Assembly: GCF_019279795.1 (NCBI RefSeq)
Contig: NC_056737.1
Span: 1,198,403,475 to 1,198,467,474, forward strand
From: Protopterus annectens
Taxonomy: Eukaryota; Chordata; Ceratodontiformes; Protopteridae
Length of the DNA stretch: 64,000 nucleotides
Direction: 5' to 3'
The position numbers and the translations under genes are program-made. The notes below the pieces were generated by a model. The model was given only the letters and a program-made list of their open reading frames with translations, had not been told where the DNA came from and ran no database searches. Shown here piece by piece: positions 1 to 11,817 of this stretch (within the stretch, counting starts at the first letter, position 1; every line of letters begins with the position of its first letter).

Positions 1-1799
1 TTTAGTAACACCTTCATACTCTTGACTACCTGTCCTTCCTTTATCTGTCCGTACTGTGTCCTGCTACTTCTCACCCCTCCACCCTTATTAACACCTCCAT
101 ACCCTTATCTTTCTTTCCTCCTCCTTGATATGCCCGTATTCTGTCCTATTATCTCTCACCTCTCTTCCTCATACTGTCCTAGGATGCTGTGAGTCAGAAG
201 GAATGATTAACTCAATAAGAAATAAGACTCTGATGGTTACAGGGAAGTGAGATAAGAAGATCCCAAAAAGTTTCTGCCTTTTGACTTGTATGTGTGGTTC
301 ATAGTTTCCATTTTCCCTGGTGACATGTCTATTCCTCATTTACCTGGCAGTGACTTCCTCCTCACTTTCTCTCTCCCTTTCTCCAGCGTGAGCTGATCTG
401 TAAAGCAAATGTAAGTTCTAGAAATGTTTTAACGAGTGATCTAAGTTACTATGAAGTAACACAAACAGGCTATGATGTCAGTGTCTGTTACATCACTTTC
501 TGTTGTGTGTGACCACTAAACTGTTTGCTGATGCTCCCTGTACTGTGTCTGCTTACTGAACCCTACATTAACGAGTATCTTCCCATGGAGTGATTGGGCC
601 AACACTTGTCAGTCATCTTCATCTTTACGAAGAAGAACTGGTCCTTGACTGTTCAGTCACTCTAAGATCCTCAGAGGACTTTCTGGTGCCTCAGCTGCTA
701 GCCAAAGAAAAGCTTTCAGCTATACAATGGAAAGTTTTGCCGCTGTGCAAGACGCCAAGTTCAAAATGGCTGTGCATTTTGAAAAGCTTATTGCTTGTTT
801 TATAACTTGGACCTAGCTGCAGGTTCAAACTTTTGTAACTCTGTCACATTTAATATTGTTACCTTATATAAGAATGATAACTTTCTCAAAGCACATCAGT
901 GATGTCAATATTTTAACACCTCAGGTTTTGTAAGCTCAGTCGCTCATCAACTCTGCATACTTCTTTACATGGCTAACCTTTTACAATTTTTATTAAAATT
1001 AGACAAAAATACAAAAATAATGTTTTCTTCTCTGTGCCTTTCTTCACCATATCTATTAGCTATTCCCTGTTCCAGTCCTGAGCCAATTTGCTGCACCCTA
1101 CTGAGTCCCCCAATATGGAGGGAACAGTCGACCAGGTGCTATCATCCAGGCAACCATGGTAGTTGTTTATGTCCTTGCTGGCATCCCAGCAATCATGGCA
1201 CTGTAATTATTGCCCTAGTGCCTTCCCTGGGCAGAAGGACATGTGATCTGCACTATAATCCATGTTTGCACTGTAGGCTGCTGCCAGGTGGCAGCTTGTT
1301 GGGCTGAAGGTGCAATCTAGGTGCCACATTTGTATCTGACAGCCCTCCATCAAGAGATGGTGACAATCCATGACCTATTCTAACTCCTTCCTCCCAGAAT
1401 GACCATTACCATATTCCCCATTCCAGCTCCAATAGATGTCCATGCTTTTAACTGAACCCAGATCACCTGGGCTGTAGCTGGGGGCAGGGGGGGGGCTTTA
1501 TTAAAACATGCAATTAGAGCTGGCAAAATGTACAAATGATTACACTGCACATTTCTATAAAAGTCAAACAAATGCAATATGCAGAAGATGAGTCTGTAGA
1601 TGTGGCTGTCTATGTCTGTGTACATGATCAGCAAATAGGTTCACAAGTTCAAACTAGGCTTATGACCACCACTAGCCATGCAAGTGAACTCAGTTTTGTC
1701 CCAGAGTTCCTTGGATTCCTATATGGTGGGTTATGCTAGTAAACAGGTAGCTAAGGGTTATGAGTGTGTGTGTGTGTGGGGGTATATTAGTTAGGAATT
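1..1799. other. No recognised feature
   Basis: I see no convincing gene, repeat or RNA here. The open frames at 590-805 and 969-1307 are short, resemble no family I know and have no clear coding signature. A short TG run lies near 1,764-1,778. The stretch could be ancient unrecognisable repeat or unique non-coding DNA. Confidence 0.4.
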
Positions 1800-2170
1800 A
1801 ATTTGCTTACTATCAATCTAAATTCATTAGAGACATGGTAGCCACACTGGGGGTGAGTTTGCAATTTCCCATCCAATGAGCAAGGTTTTTTTTGAACTAG
1901 GTTAGAGATGAACTCTGCTTCACGTAGATGGGGTGCTTATTCCATACCATGGGGATCCTTTCAGAAACATATCTATCCCCCCAGCGGGTTCGATTTATGC
2001 GGCATACAAAGTCCATAAGATCTAGTGTTTCTGGTCCTGTTTGCCTTGCAGATGTGCAAGAGATCCATCAGAGCTGGATCTGAGGACACCTTATATGCCA
2101 GGCATAGATTGCCTCACAGTAATAGTTTACAAAACTTTACAGAAACCCTCTGCCACTTGGTCTTGTTAGA
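1800..2170 (-). mobile_element. Degraded CR1 LINE 3' fragment
   Basis: Read on the minus strand, the translation follows the C-terminal part of CR1 ORF2 found better preserved at 7,800-8,135: a segment like SDPALMDLLHICKA, then an Arg-rich stretch, a Trp-Met-Gly block and the end of the ORF. Stops and shifts break it. It is 5' truncated, as usual for CR1 insertions, and more diverged than the other CR1 copies, so probably old. Confidence 0.6.
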
Positions 2171-2385
2171 CACAGACCTGTCCATCTACACTTGAATGTG
2201 CTGAACTCGTCCCATGATGCATAACAGACATAGACCACCTATTATTGAAGCAAATCACTATCTCTTGCTTTGTTTTTACTTTCTTTTGTTGAAGTTTTTA
2301 TTTCAGATAAATAATTTAAAGTTCTGCTTACTACTTTTCTGGCATTTGTAATTTATTTTTGGCTTCTTTTCCAGTGTCCATATTT

Positions 2386-3919
2386 ATTGCTGAAGCTAAC
2401 GTAAACAGGAAACTGCACTCCCTGGAAGCACTCCTCACCTTGGAAGATGCTGACATCTGTGCAGTCACTGAGACATGTTTCAAGGCTGCAAAGAGCATCC
2501 CAGCCTTGTAAAACCACAATGCCTTCCACAAGTTCAGTCCCCAAAATGAGTGTGAAAGAACCAAAGGTGGAGGTGTATCCATCTTTAATAAAACCAAATA
2601 CGCATCAAGACTGGTTAAACAGTACAACTCTCTTGAGCTACTCTAGGTCCAACTAACTATAGGTAAAAGACCCTACCACATCATTGCAAGCTACAGGTCC
2701 CCCACCATGAAGCAACAGAAGAACATTGACTACCTGGACTTGCTAGAGTTAAACACTATACAACCAAATAATTTGGTCATGATATACTTCAACCATCTTT
2801 CCATCAATTGGGCCATATACATGAGCGCAACCATGCTCACCCTGAGGTTTCTGGACTTCGTCAATACAAACGCTCTGCAACAGTTAGTCTGTAGCCCCAC
2901 AAGGGGCTCAAGTGTTTTGGACTTAGTACTCACCAACACGGGGGGAGTCAGTGCACTACCCCCGTGTGTGGTGCCCATCCTGGTATGGTCAGACCATACA
3001 TCTGTCTCATTTAAAGTAATGATCAGACTTGACAACTCCACAGGAGAGAAAAAAAATGAAAAATTTTTCCAAAGCAAACTACATCCTACTAAGCGATGGT
3101 ATAAAAAGTTTCAAACTCATTGTTAATGCAGCCAGAAAAAAAACTTCTATGCAGAGTACACAAATGCTCTGTACAACCACTTAAACAACTATATAGACTC
3201 AGCTGTACCTGACCATATCAAAACCAAGGTCCTCCTGAAAAAACAAGCTACCCTGGTGGACCTCAAGTATAAACATGTTATATAACAAAAGGAAGAAACT
3301 GTTTTCTAAGAACAAAAGGAACTTACTCAACAGAAGAAGGATACCCTCCACAGCTTGAACAAGCAAATCAGATATCTTGTAAAGTTCTCTAAAGCTAGTT
3401 ATAAGGCTAAATTAGCATCTCTAGCTAAGGATAATCATATGGCAATTTTTAGCTCCATCTAAAATCTAAAAGGAAATGCCCAGCTATGTGTCAAACTTAT
3501 AGTGGATGGTACCACTCATACCAAACCCGAGGAAATTGCGATCATGCTAGCTGGCAGATTTGGTGCAAACTTCACCCACCTATCCCAACCAACCATACCC
3601 GATACCAGTCCTCTATCTAGTACCTTCAAAGAGCAGGTCATATCTGTGCTCTCCAAAGCCAAAAACATGGCCTCTATGGGACCAGATAACATTCCAGGCT
3701 GCTTAGTAAACAATCTAAAACAAAACCTAGTAGAATCACATGGCATTCTCTTTAACCACAGCTTGAGCACTGGTGTTCTTCCAGCAGAGTGAAGAAAAGC
3801 AACAGTAATCCTCTTGCACAAAGAGGGTTCATCAACCAACCTTGAGAACTATAGACCCATAAGCCTAACCAACCCTGTCTACAAGGCCATGGAAAGAATC
3901 ATCATGGACCTTCTTAACA
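2386..3919 (+). pseudogene. CR1 LINE ORF2, older copy, left half
   Basis: This is the endonuclease and early RT part of a CR1 ORF2 of a different subfamily from the copy at 3,920-8,223. Visible blocks are the endonuclease start (KLHSLEALL, then DICAVTET), the LDLVLTN region, a WSDHTSVSF block matching the SDH motif, the linker, SMGPDNIPGC, an IPLHKGG-like block and YRPISLTN followed by KAMERII. Several stops and frameshifts break it. It begins inside the endonuclease, so the copy is 5' truncated. It stops at about 3,919 in the middle of RT, and the next codons are found at 8,224, so a younger CR1 has split it. The tract is not expressible as a protein. Confidence 0.85.
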
Positions 3920-4350
3920 TCTTACCTTTAAGCATCTATTGCAAGACCACCAGTTATTTGAGAGCCCACATTCTGCCTCTCAGTAGTCATCTTGGGATTA
4001 GTGCTTCTGTTTTCTACTGGTGACAGAAGGAGTGCAGTTATATTATTTCCTGGAGACTGCTGATCACCAGAAAGCTCAATAACTGCTGTATAGGTAACAG
4101 CTTGGAATCTGTGCTTAGATTCTGACCCTGGTGAGAGTAGGAGCAGAGTGCATTGATTCCCGACTCTTTCTGGTTGGAGTCCTGTGACTATCACTTGCCC
4201 TAAAACCTGCTGGAAAGCACTAGGAAGCCTTAAACTAATACAAGCAATCAAGTCTCCTTGTTAATAAGGCGAAATTAATCGTAGGTGCTAAACAGCCTAT
4301 AATTGCAAAGTACTTTGCGAAGGTAAGGAAAACAAAGCATCTAACCAGGC

Positions 4351-5290
4351 ATGCCCAAGGGTCAGCTTCCGGTGATTTCTCCTGTCCACCTGGTGAATTT
4401 GGGCATACTGGGGCAATGCAGCAATTGCCTCATGTACACAGACAACTGTCTCCTCCTGCCACCCAACACTACAACCTGCGAGAGATGCACTTACATAGCC
4501 AAACTCTCTCCAGCCAAGATTGTGCTAGACAATCAAGAGGAGAAGGTTAACACCCGCACTACACCTCAAGCAACACATAGCCCTTCAAAACCCTCACCAC
4601 CAACACCCACACATAGCAAAACTAAACACACATATGCGGAGGCCCTTAACATTAACCTGCCCAAGTAACAAGGACCTCCAAAGCTGAAATGCAAACAAAC
4701 ACCAATCACAATCAAAGTATCACATAGCTCACAACACCAGTGTGCTACCCAACAACAGCCCCTAAGGCAAGACAGCGTACCCGACACTTTAGTAATAGGT
4801 GACTCTATAGTCAGGCACACTGATGTTCCACTCACCAGGCTGAACAAGGAGAAAATTACAGTCAACTGCCTGTCGGTTCCAGGATCCACCACATAACACA
4901 TGCACTCAAGTCACTCCATAACAAGTACAAATACGACTCTGTCATTGTCCATGTTGGAGTGAATGGCTTGAGATGTACCTCCCTGGACTACATGAAAAGA
5001 GACATGGAAGAGCTCTCAGATCATGTGTCCCAGACAGGTATGACCCTAGCCCTGAGTAGCATCCTGCCTTCGCCCAGAATGATACCACAGTATAAGGACA
5101 AAATGACTGACCAACAATTGGCTAAGCTTCTGATGTCATTCAAAGGGGATCCAGTATCTGTCTGCTGGGGACGACATGATCGACAAACCACAATGCTTTG
5201 CTAGAGATGGTCTGCACCTGTCGACCCTGGGATTCAGGGTACTGGCCAAGACTCTTGCCACCCTTATAGTGTCTTTTTTAGGCAAGGCAC
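4351..5290 (+). pseudogene. CR1 ORF1: zinc motif plus SGNH esterase, broken
   Basis: The first 105 codons (4,351-4,668) begin with ATG and carry a Cys-x2-Cys ... Cys-x2-Cys segment (CSNC and CERC), then a Pro/Thr/Ser-rich linker. After a stop at 4,666 the reading continues in other frames with hydrolase blocks: VIGDS with the nucleophile Ser, VHVGVNG (block III, usual Asp replaced by Gly), SSILPSP, and FARDGLHLS, the Asp-x2-His block. Vertebrate CR1 ORF1 proteins are known to contain such an esterase, thought to help the RNP act at membranes or lipids. At least one stop and two frameshifts break this copy. The zinc segment and esterase order fit CR1 and help exclude L1, whose ORF1 is a coiled-coil/RRM protein. 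Confidence 0.8.
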
Positions 5291-5324
5291 AAAGGAAAAA
5301 AACACCACCATAACAGGTACAAGC

Positions 5325-8135
5325 ATGCAAAATCTGAAGGTAATGCTACTCAATGCTAGAAGTCTAAACCTCAAAATGCACTCTCTCGAGGCACTCCTAA
5401 AAATGGAGAACATCGATATCTGTGCAGTAACTGAGACCTGGTTCAAGGCTCCAGAGAGCACCCCTGCAATACCAGGTTACAACTCTTACCACACTTTTCG
5501 GCCACCAAACCAGGACTGAAACACTAAAGGTGGAGGAGTGTCCATATTAACCAAGGATATTCACACCTCCAGGCTAGTTGCCCAACACAATGTATCCAAA
5601 ATTCTCCAGGTGCAACTAATACTAGGTAAGACTGCAATCCAAATTGTAGCTTGCAACAGATCCCCCACCATGCCCCAAGATTCTCAATGCACCTTTCTAA
5701 ACATACTCAAAAACATTAAGATTCTACCAAACACCCTAATACTGGGTGATTTCAACTACCCTGCCATTAACTGGGAAAACTACTTGTGTACCAACACCTT
5801 TTCCTAACGGTTCTTGGAATTCATAAACTCCAACACTCTGGATCAACTAATCCATAGTCCCACCAGGGGCTCCAATATCCTGGACCTGGTCATTACCAAC
5901 AAGGAAAATCGATGCTCTACACCAGTGGTCACCCCCTCGTTGGTTAGGTCTGACCATAACCTAATCACCTTTGACAGTCACATCCCACCCCCAGCCCCCA
6001 GTAAGGAAACATCTGTAAAAAACATCTCCAAGGCCAACTTCATGCTACTCAAGTCAGAAGTGACAAACTTCATGACACCTATGCAGACGTGAACTGAAAG
6101 TTCGACTGCCGAATCCTACACTAAAGCAATGTATAACATCCACTCGTGCATGAATTGTGCCATCCCAAATAGAACCAAGATGCTCTCCTCCAAAAAGAGG
6201 AAGCCAATCTGGTGGTCCCCTGTCATAAACAAACTATACAACAGAAGGAAGAAACTGTTGCAGAAAAGAGGAAAATCCCAGGATGCAAAAAATTCCCTTA
6301 CCAGCCTCAGTAAGAAGCTGAGATCCCTCATAAAATCCTCCAAAGCTAGTTACGAAAATAAAATTGCCAAATATTCCAAATACAATCCCAATGCATTCTA
6401 TAACTATGTCAAGAATCTGAATGGCAATGTTCAGATCTTCTCTGAGCTACAACAGAATGGCATTAAATATATTGATCCCAAGGACATCGCCAATATCCTG
6501 GCAGATCGATTCAGTGCCAACTTCACCCCCTCTCATCCCCTAAACAGCCCATCTCAATACTGAGAGATTGCCAAATTACGATAATCATGGCCACAGAGGT
6601 AAAAAACGCACTCTCCAAAGCTAAGAATACAGCATCCATGGGACCAGACAACATCCCGGGCTGTTGAACATGAACTACAAAATGAACTGGCACCTCACCT
6701 AAGTGCCATGTTTAATCATAGCCTCTCCTCAGGCTTCGTGCCCACTGAGTGGTGCACAGCTGCAGTTATCCCACTGCACAAGGGGGGATCCACCTTTGAT
6801 CCTGGGAACTACTGTCCCGTCAGTCTGATGAGCCTGGTCTGCAAGGCCATGGAACGTATTATCATGGAACTTATAAACAAAGACATTGGCAACCTTCAAA
6901 CACTGGACCCCACCCAGTTTGGGTTCATGAAGGGCCGATCATGTCTCCTGAACATGACTGACTTCTTTGAATCAGTCAGCAGAGCCGTGGATGAGGGTAA
7001 GGCGGTCCACACAGCCTATCTGGACCTCGCCAAGGCCATCAACACCATCCCCCACTCTGGAATCATAGATAAACTTACTAAGCTGGGCATAAATCCCTAC
7101 ATCACTCGATGGGTTGCCAGATGACTTACTGACAAAACCCACACTGTAAATGTAGCCAACTCCAAATCCAGCTCCAGACAAGTGACAAGTGGAGTACCTC
7201 AAGGTTCAGTCCTGGGGCCGCTCTTGTTTGGCATCTACTTCTCTAAAGTACAGGCCAACACTAAGGGACTCTGTCTAACAAAGTTCTCAGATGACTGCAA
7301 ACTGGGAGCCATTACTGAATCCCCAAATGATGTGGATATTCTACAAAAGGGCCTTACAGAAACAGATTCTTGGTGCCAGAGCCATGGGCTCAAGTTTAAT
7401 GCCAAGAAGTGTACAGTTATCCCCTTTGGGAAAAACCATGTACCCATGAATTACCACATAGGTGGAAGTACACTAAACACTGAAAGTGTGATAAAAGACT
7501 TAAGAACACAGGTGGACAGTGGTCTCACCTTCGATAACCACATCGCCACAACAGTCAGGAAATCCTTCTATGTGGCACACCTCATCACTAAGAGCTTTTC
7601 TTCCAGAAAAAAGGAAATCATTGTCCCACTGTACTCATCCCTCATAAGACCCATCATAGAGTACAACATCCCATTTGGTATGTACCTCACAAGACATCTG
7701 CAACAACTGGAAAGGCCGCAGAAACACCTCACTAAAAGAATCACAGGCCTAAAGCAGATGCCCTCTGCTGACTGACTAAAAAGACCCCAGCTATACTCTT
7801 TCGCATATCGTCTACTCAGAGGCGATCTCTGCTGAACATACAAAGCCATGTCAAACCCAGAGCTGTTGGACATGCTACACTTAAAGAAATTCCAATCCAT
7901 CAGAGCCACACACTCCAGAGACCTAAACCTTGTCATCACAATGAACAAAACATGCTGGTGGGGTAGGTTCCTGACCCAGAGACTCCCCATACTTTGGAAA
8001 AGACTGCTCGTACATGTCAAGCAGAGCACCTCCTTGGTCCTCTTCAAAAGGAACCTTGACGACTGGATGGGAGATAGGAAATTTACCCCAGGGATCATGT
8101 CAGTCACCCTGCTAGACAGTGGTCCAGGGAAGTAA
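5325..8135 (+). pseudogene. CR1 ORF2: APE endonuclease and reverse transcriptase
   Basis: One frame carries nearly the whole of ORF2 (about 937 codons, the usual CR1 length). It is interrupted by in-frame stops near 5,517, 5,805, 6,090, 7,122, 7,773 and 7,832, plus a pair of compensating shifts between about 6,540 and 6,680. Endonuclease landmarks: LNARSL, VTETW, LGDFNYP and SDHNLITFD. RT landmarks: ASMGPDNIPG, AAVIPLHKGG, KAMERIIMEL, QFGFMKGRSCL, YLDLAKA, SGVPQGSVLGPLLFGIY and the catalytic box FSDDCKLGA. The C-terminal CR1 domain (IEYN..F.MYLTRHLQQLERP) follows. Most lesions are single substitutions making stops, suggesting moderate age. The product would nick target DNA and copy CR1 RNA from the nick. 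Confidence 0.88.
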
Positions 8136-8223
8136 ATATTGTGGGAAGAAATAGCCAGAGAATTGTTATGGCTAGGCTTGTACAGGCCCTAGGGCTGATA
8201 GCCTAATACCAACCTATGAACAT

Positions 8224-9605
8224 ATAAGGCATAGGTGACCTTCAAACTCTTGACCAGAACCAGTTTGGCTTTGTTAATGGTAGATCATGCTTATTAAACC
8301 TGGTGGACTTCTTTGAGAATGTCACCAGTGCCCAGAAGAAAGGCAAAACAGTACATACCACCTATGTTGACTTGGCCAAGGCTTATGACAAAATCTCCCA
8401 CTCAGGTATCATTGAAAAACTCTCCCAACTGGGGGATAAACCATACATCACTAGATGGGCAGGCAACTGGGTCACTAACAGAATATGTACTGTCAAATTT
8501 GGGGAGTCCACCTCTACTAGTAGACCAGTTACCAGTGGTGTACCACAAGGATCTGTGCTGGGCCCTCTACTGTTTAGAATCTATTTTTTGGAAGTTCAGG
8601 CAAAAGTATACAGGTTGTGGTTTAACAAGTTCACTGATGATTGCAAACTGGGTGCAATAAATGAGCCCCCCTAACAATGTTAACATATTACAAAAAGGGG
8701 CTAATACAGACAAATGATTAGTGCCAAAGCCACGGACTAAAACTAAACTCAAAAAAGTGAATTATTATCCCCTTTGGGAAAGAGGAAGTCCTTGCAAATT
8801 ACAATATTGACAGCAACCCCCAACTCAAACCCAGTGGTGAGACATTTGGGAACACAGGTTGATAGCAACCTAAACTTCAATCACCATGTGTCCACAATGG
8901 TAAAGAAAGCCTTTTACATTGCACATCTTATAAGTAAGGGCATCACATCCAAGAATAAGAATGTTATAACTCCTCTGTACTTGACCCTCATCAGACCACT
9001 AATAGAGTACAATGCTCCCTTTTGCATGTACCTCACCAGACACCTGCAGTATCTGGAGAGACCACAGAGGTTTCTCACCAAGAAAACTCAGGGCCTCCAA
9101 AACATGACCTACATGGAATGACTGAAAGCCTTGTCACTGTATTCTATATCCTACATGTTGCTGATAGTCGACTTGTGCCTGCCCTACAGAGCAGTCTCTG
9201 ACCCTGCCCTAGTGGAAATGCTGCATGTCTGCAAATCAAATAGACATTTGCTCTAGGGAAATCAACCTAGCCTGTGGCATCAAAAGAACATGCAGGAAAT
9301 ACAGATATGTCTCTCAGTGATTGCTACTCCTTTGGAATAAATTCCCATTCACCTAAAGCAGAGATCCTCAATGGCCCTGTTTAAGCACAACCTAGACAAT
9401 TGAATGAGAGACAGTAAAATCACCCTAGGGGGTGGCACCCATGTCCCTCATGGAAAGGGGTAGTTGGTGCTGATCACAGATTCACCCTGCAAATAAAGAC
9501 CATCCAACCATGGTCAATTAGGGAACATAGGTATAACATGGCTAGGATTGTAAAGGCCCTAGAGTTACTAGACTAGTAAACTCCTATGAACTTATGAACC
9601 TATAA
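8224..9605 (+). pseudogene. CR1 LINE ORF2, older copy, right half
   Basis: Resumes exactly where the copy at 2,386-3,919 stops: GDLQTLDQNQFGF, then NGRSCLLNLVDFF, YVDLAKAYD, SGVPQGSVLGPLLF and the catalytic box in the form FTDD (first half intact at 8,303-8,674). Then comes the C-terminal domain (8,774-9,121 and beyond) and a 3' end with the shared CR1 tail at about 9,530-9,605. Frameshifts lie near 8,670 and 8,760, with several stops after 9,118. Together the halves make one 5'-truncated CR1 of about 2.9 kb. Its differences from the 3,920-8,223 copy, including FTDD against FSDD, mark a separate subfamily. Confidence 0.85.
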
Positions 9606-9779
9606 GATATAGGAAACCAAAAGACACAGATACCAGTATATCAGCTGCTGATGAGGTCCAGTTAATGCACCCAGTCTACTTGTTTTCTACTTACTGGATA
9701 AGCTGCCCATCGCAGAAAGGCCACATTGTAGTTTTGAAACACTGAGCCAAAAATTGTACAGGACTAAGAGACATGCACC

Positions 9780-9901
9780 TATAGAAAGACACCAATTAAA
9801 GTTTCGAGAAACTTTGTCAAAGTGATTCTGCTGACCACCTCAGTTCCTGACACTATAGAGCCAACAGCCTAACAAGCCTAATCTACAAAACCATAGAAAA
9901 T
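9780..9901 (+). mobile_element. Very old CR1 RT fragment, left part
   Basis: Around 9,845-9,900 the sequence aligns to the CR1 RT block YRPISLTSLVYKAME with many substitutions (an actatagagccaacagcc-type start). It stops at about 9,901, where the left terminus of DIRS I begins. The next CR1 codons reappear at 18,401, so DIRS I has split this copy. The left limit is uncertain. Confidence 0.5.
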
Positions 9902-10115
9902 GCAGTTGTGTAAAATCCTACCATACTGGTAGATGTCCTTGCCTTCACTGCTAAAGTATTCTTCACAGATGTGGTTCCCTGCCATGGAAGCCCAATGTCC
10001 AACCAGTCTACCAAAGCCTACTGTTGCTTTAAGGTATGCCAATGTCACCCAAATGCTTCTTGCGTAGCATAGGGCATAAAGGTGACATTCAGGCATACCA
10101 TCTACAGAACTGATT
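9902..10115. repeat. DIRS I left inverted terminal repeat
   Basis: The block around gtattcttcacagatg, then the agtctaccaaagcctactg and agggcataaaggtg segments, matches the reverse complement of 18,215-18,400 over about 180 bp with scattered substitutions. The outer end (cagttgtgtaaa at 9,903) is repeated inverted in the internal complementary region. Confidence 0.75.
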
Positions 10116-10214
10116 GCCCCAGTAGGAACACCAGTTCAAGGTTATCTCTTTGCCCCAGTAGGAACACCAGTCCAAGGAACCCAAGAGGTATCCCGTACAT
10201 CCAGGAAGGCAAAT

Positions 10215-10345
10215 GACTAGTGGGATGGAGGGAGGGAGCGAATACTGCAGCAGTGAAGGCAAGGACATCTACCATTCTGGTAAGAGTTTACACAACTGTA
10301 CTATGTCCTTACATTCACTGCTGTTGTATTCTTCACAGATGGGGG
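10215..10345. repeat. DIRS I internal complementary region
   Basis: The first half (gcagtgaaggcaaggacatc) is the reverse complement of the left terminus. The second half (tatgtccttacattcactgc) is the reverse complement of the right terminus. The two halves meet near 10,290. This arrangement is the hallmark of DIRS elements and is thought to template joining of the two ends into a circle. Confidence 0.75.
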
Positions 10346-10356
10346 AGTGCAAAACC

Positions 10357-11090
10357 TCAAGAGGAAGCTTGTGAGGAGGAAGAAATAGAAGAGTCCCCTA
10401 AAAAGCCATGAAGAATGGCACAAGTCAAACCGTCAAACTTGTAGTGCTTGGTAAAAGTATGCACAGAAGTCCAGGTAGCTGCTTCAAGAATAGAATTGGT
10501 ATGTAAGTCCTTGAAAAAAGCACAAGAAGAAGCCACAGCTCTAGTAGAATGAGCCCTCACTGAAGAAGGAAGACTCTTGCCATGAAAAGTGAAGGAAATA
10601 TCTTTAGAAATCCAAGAAGAAATAGTTTGCTTGGATACAGCTAGTTCCAAAGATCTAGGATGAAAAGAAACAAACAACTGATCAGATTTTTAACAGCCTT
10701 ATTCTTATCCAAATAAACCCTAAGTTGCCCATGCATGTCCAAAGTATGCAGCACCCTCTCACTGTCAGATTAAGGAGAGGGGGAAAAAGCAGGCAGATTA
10801 ATAGCCTGAGCAAATGATAGTTCATTAACCACCTTAGGCATAAAATAAGGATTATTGCACAAGGACACCCTGCCCTGATGAAAGATCAAAAAAAGAGACA
10901 GGCCATAAGGGCTTGCATTCAGACACCCATCTGGCAGAAGTAGGAGCTAACAAAAGAACAGTCTTCCAAGAACAATGTTACAAGGAAGCTGACACAGCAG
11001 GCTCAAACGGAGGCTGAGTCATCTCCATAACAAAATCAAGATCTCAGGCAGGAGAAACAGGCTTCCTTGGAGGTCTAATATTAAGGATAC
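10357..11090 (-). pseudogene. DIRS I tyrosine recombinase, C-terminal part
   Basis: Catalytic half of the tyrosine recombinase that would insert the circular DIRS DNA. From 10,677 down to 10,357 the frame is open and contains the His-x2-Arg box (RAHSTRAVASS) and the C-terminal Tyr segment (FTKHYKF). Between 10,680 and 11,090 degraded sequence matches the PKVVNEL and QPPFEPAVS blocks. The first catalytic Arg region (SARRVSEL in sister copies) is here SARWVSE, so the box I Arg-Arg pair is altered. The gene is cut by the LTR-like insertion at 11,091-13,126, and the N-terminal part lies beyond it. Not functional. Confidence 0.8.
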
Positions 11091-11151
11091 TGTGATGATA
11101 TGGGCTAGTGCCAGCACAGCCAGCTGGAGTTCTGTAAAGAATGATATGTCC

Positions 11152-11400
11152 TTTAAATATCAATCTGATTTATACAAGATGTTTGTGTTACAGATGCATT
11201 ACAATTGTATGGCATTTGAATATCAAACTTGATTTGCACAAATGTTTATGTTACAAATGTATTAAAACTGTATGACATTTGAATATCAAACCGATTTGTA
11301 CAGATGGTTATGTTACAAATGTATTAGAACTGTATGGCATTTGAAAATCAAAATGTGTTTGTAAAGTTGCTAGTGTTAAAAAATGTATCAAAAGTGGGTC
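11152..11400. repeat. Four ~63-bp tandem units
   Basis: Units start at 11,152, 11,215, 11,278 and 11,340, each opening tttgaatatcaa or a variant and running through a ttacaaatgtatta-like core. They lie near one end of the LTR-like insertion. Tandem subrepeats are common in LTR U3 regions, which supports reading this end as a promoter side, though direction is not proven. Confidence 0.7.
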
Positions 11401-11460
11401 CTGCTAGACAGAGAAGGAATATACATGTGAGACCGTATGTATATATGTTAGCAAAGGGCA

Positions 11461-11817
11461 CTTAGGGTTGCCACCCCTCCTTTTTTTTCTGGACTATTCG
11501 GAAATCAAATTGATTCTCCAGTAGTCTGGAAAACACTATACAAACTCTGGTATTTTGTTTCAAAAAAGGAAACAGACTATTGCAGTTTGTAAATCGGCTG
11601 ATTGACTATGCTTTTTTACAGAAAAGCATAGTAAATCAGCAGAAAGTAGGCAGCAGGAACAGAAAAAGAGGGCATTACCCATCGGGTAATGCCATAGTGA
11701 TGTCATTAAATAGAAAGAATGTGGGTGGGAGAGGGGTGGGGTGGGCGGGGTTACTGGTGATGTGAGGGGTGTGGCCTTACTCTGGTTTTAGCCACAATGA
11801 AAGGTGGCAACCCTAAG
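11461..11817. mobile_element. MITE-like DNA element with 15-bp inverted ends
   Basis: CTTAGGGTTGCCACC at 11,461 is matched perfectly inverted at 11,803-11,817. Taking the TA at each edge as the target duplication leaves an element starting GGGTTGCCACC, which would fit a Tc1/mariner-type MITE. Internal hairpins lie at 11,596-11,641 (ctatgctttttt against aaaagcatag) and 11,670-11,692 (ggcattaccc against gggtaatgcc). No transposase frame is present. The frame at 11,580-11,765 is accidental. Confidence 0.6.

Larger units (their letters stand above)
3920..8223 (+). mobile_element. CR1 LINE, near full length (CR1-1)
   Basis: A nearly complete non-LTR retrotransposon of the CR1 group: about 430 bp of putative 5' UTR, a broken ORF1 with a zinc-binding segment and an SGNH-type esterase, a broken ORF2 with APE endonuclease and RT, then a short 3' UTR. 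The 3' end (a GGCTTGTACAGGCCCTAGGG-like block and CCTATGAAC) recurs near 9,600, 18,050, 26,170 and 39,850, and inverted near 40,370 and 54,240, and so marks the family's 3' end. The element sits inside another CR1 copy: the sequence left of 3,919 continues at 8,224. I see no obvious target-site duplication. Confidence 0.85.

Noticed and set aside
590..805. Small gene at the window start
   Set aside because: 71 codons, no recognisable motif, and no splice or promoter context to support it.
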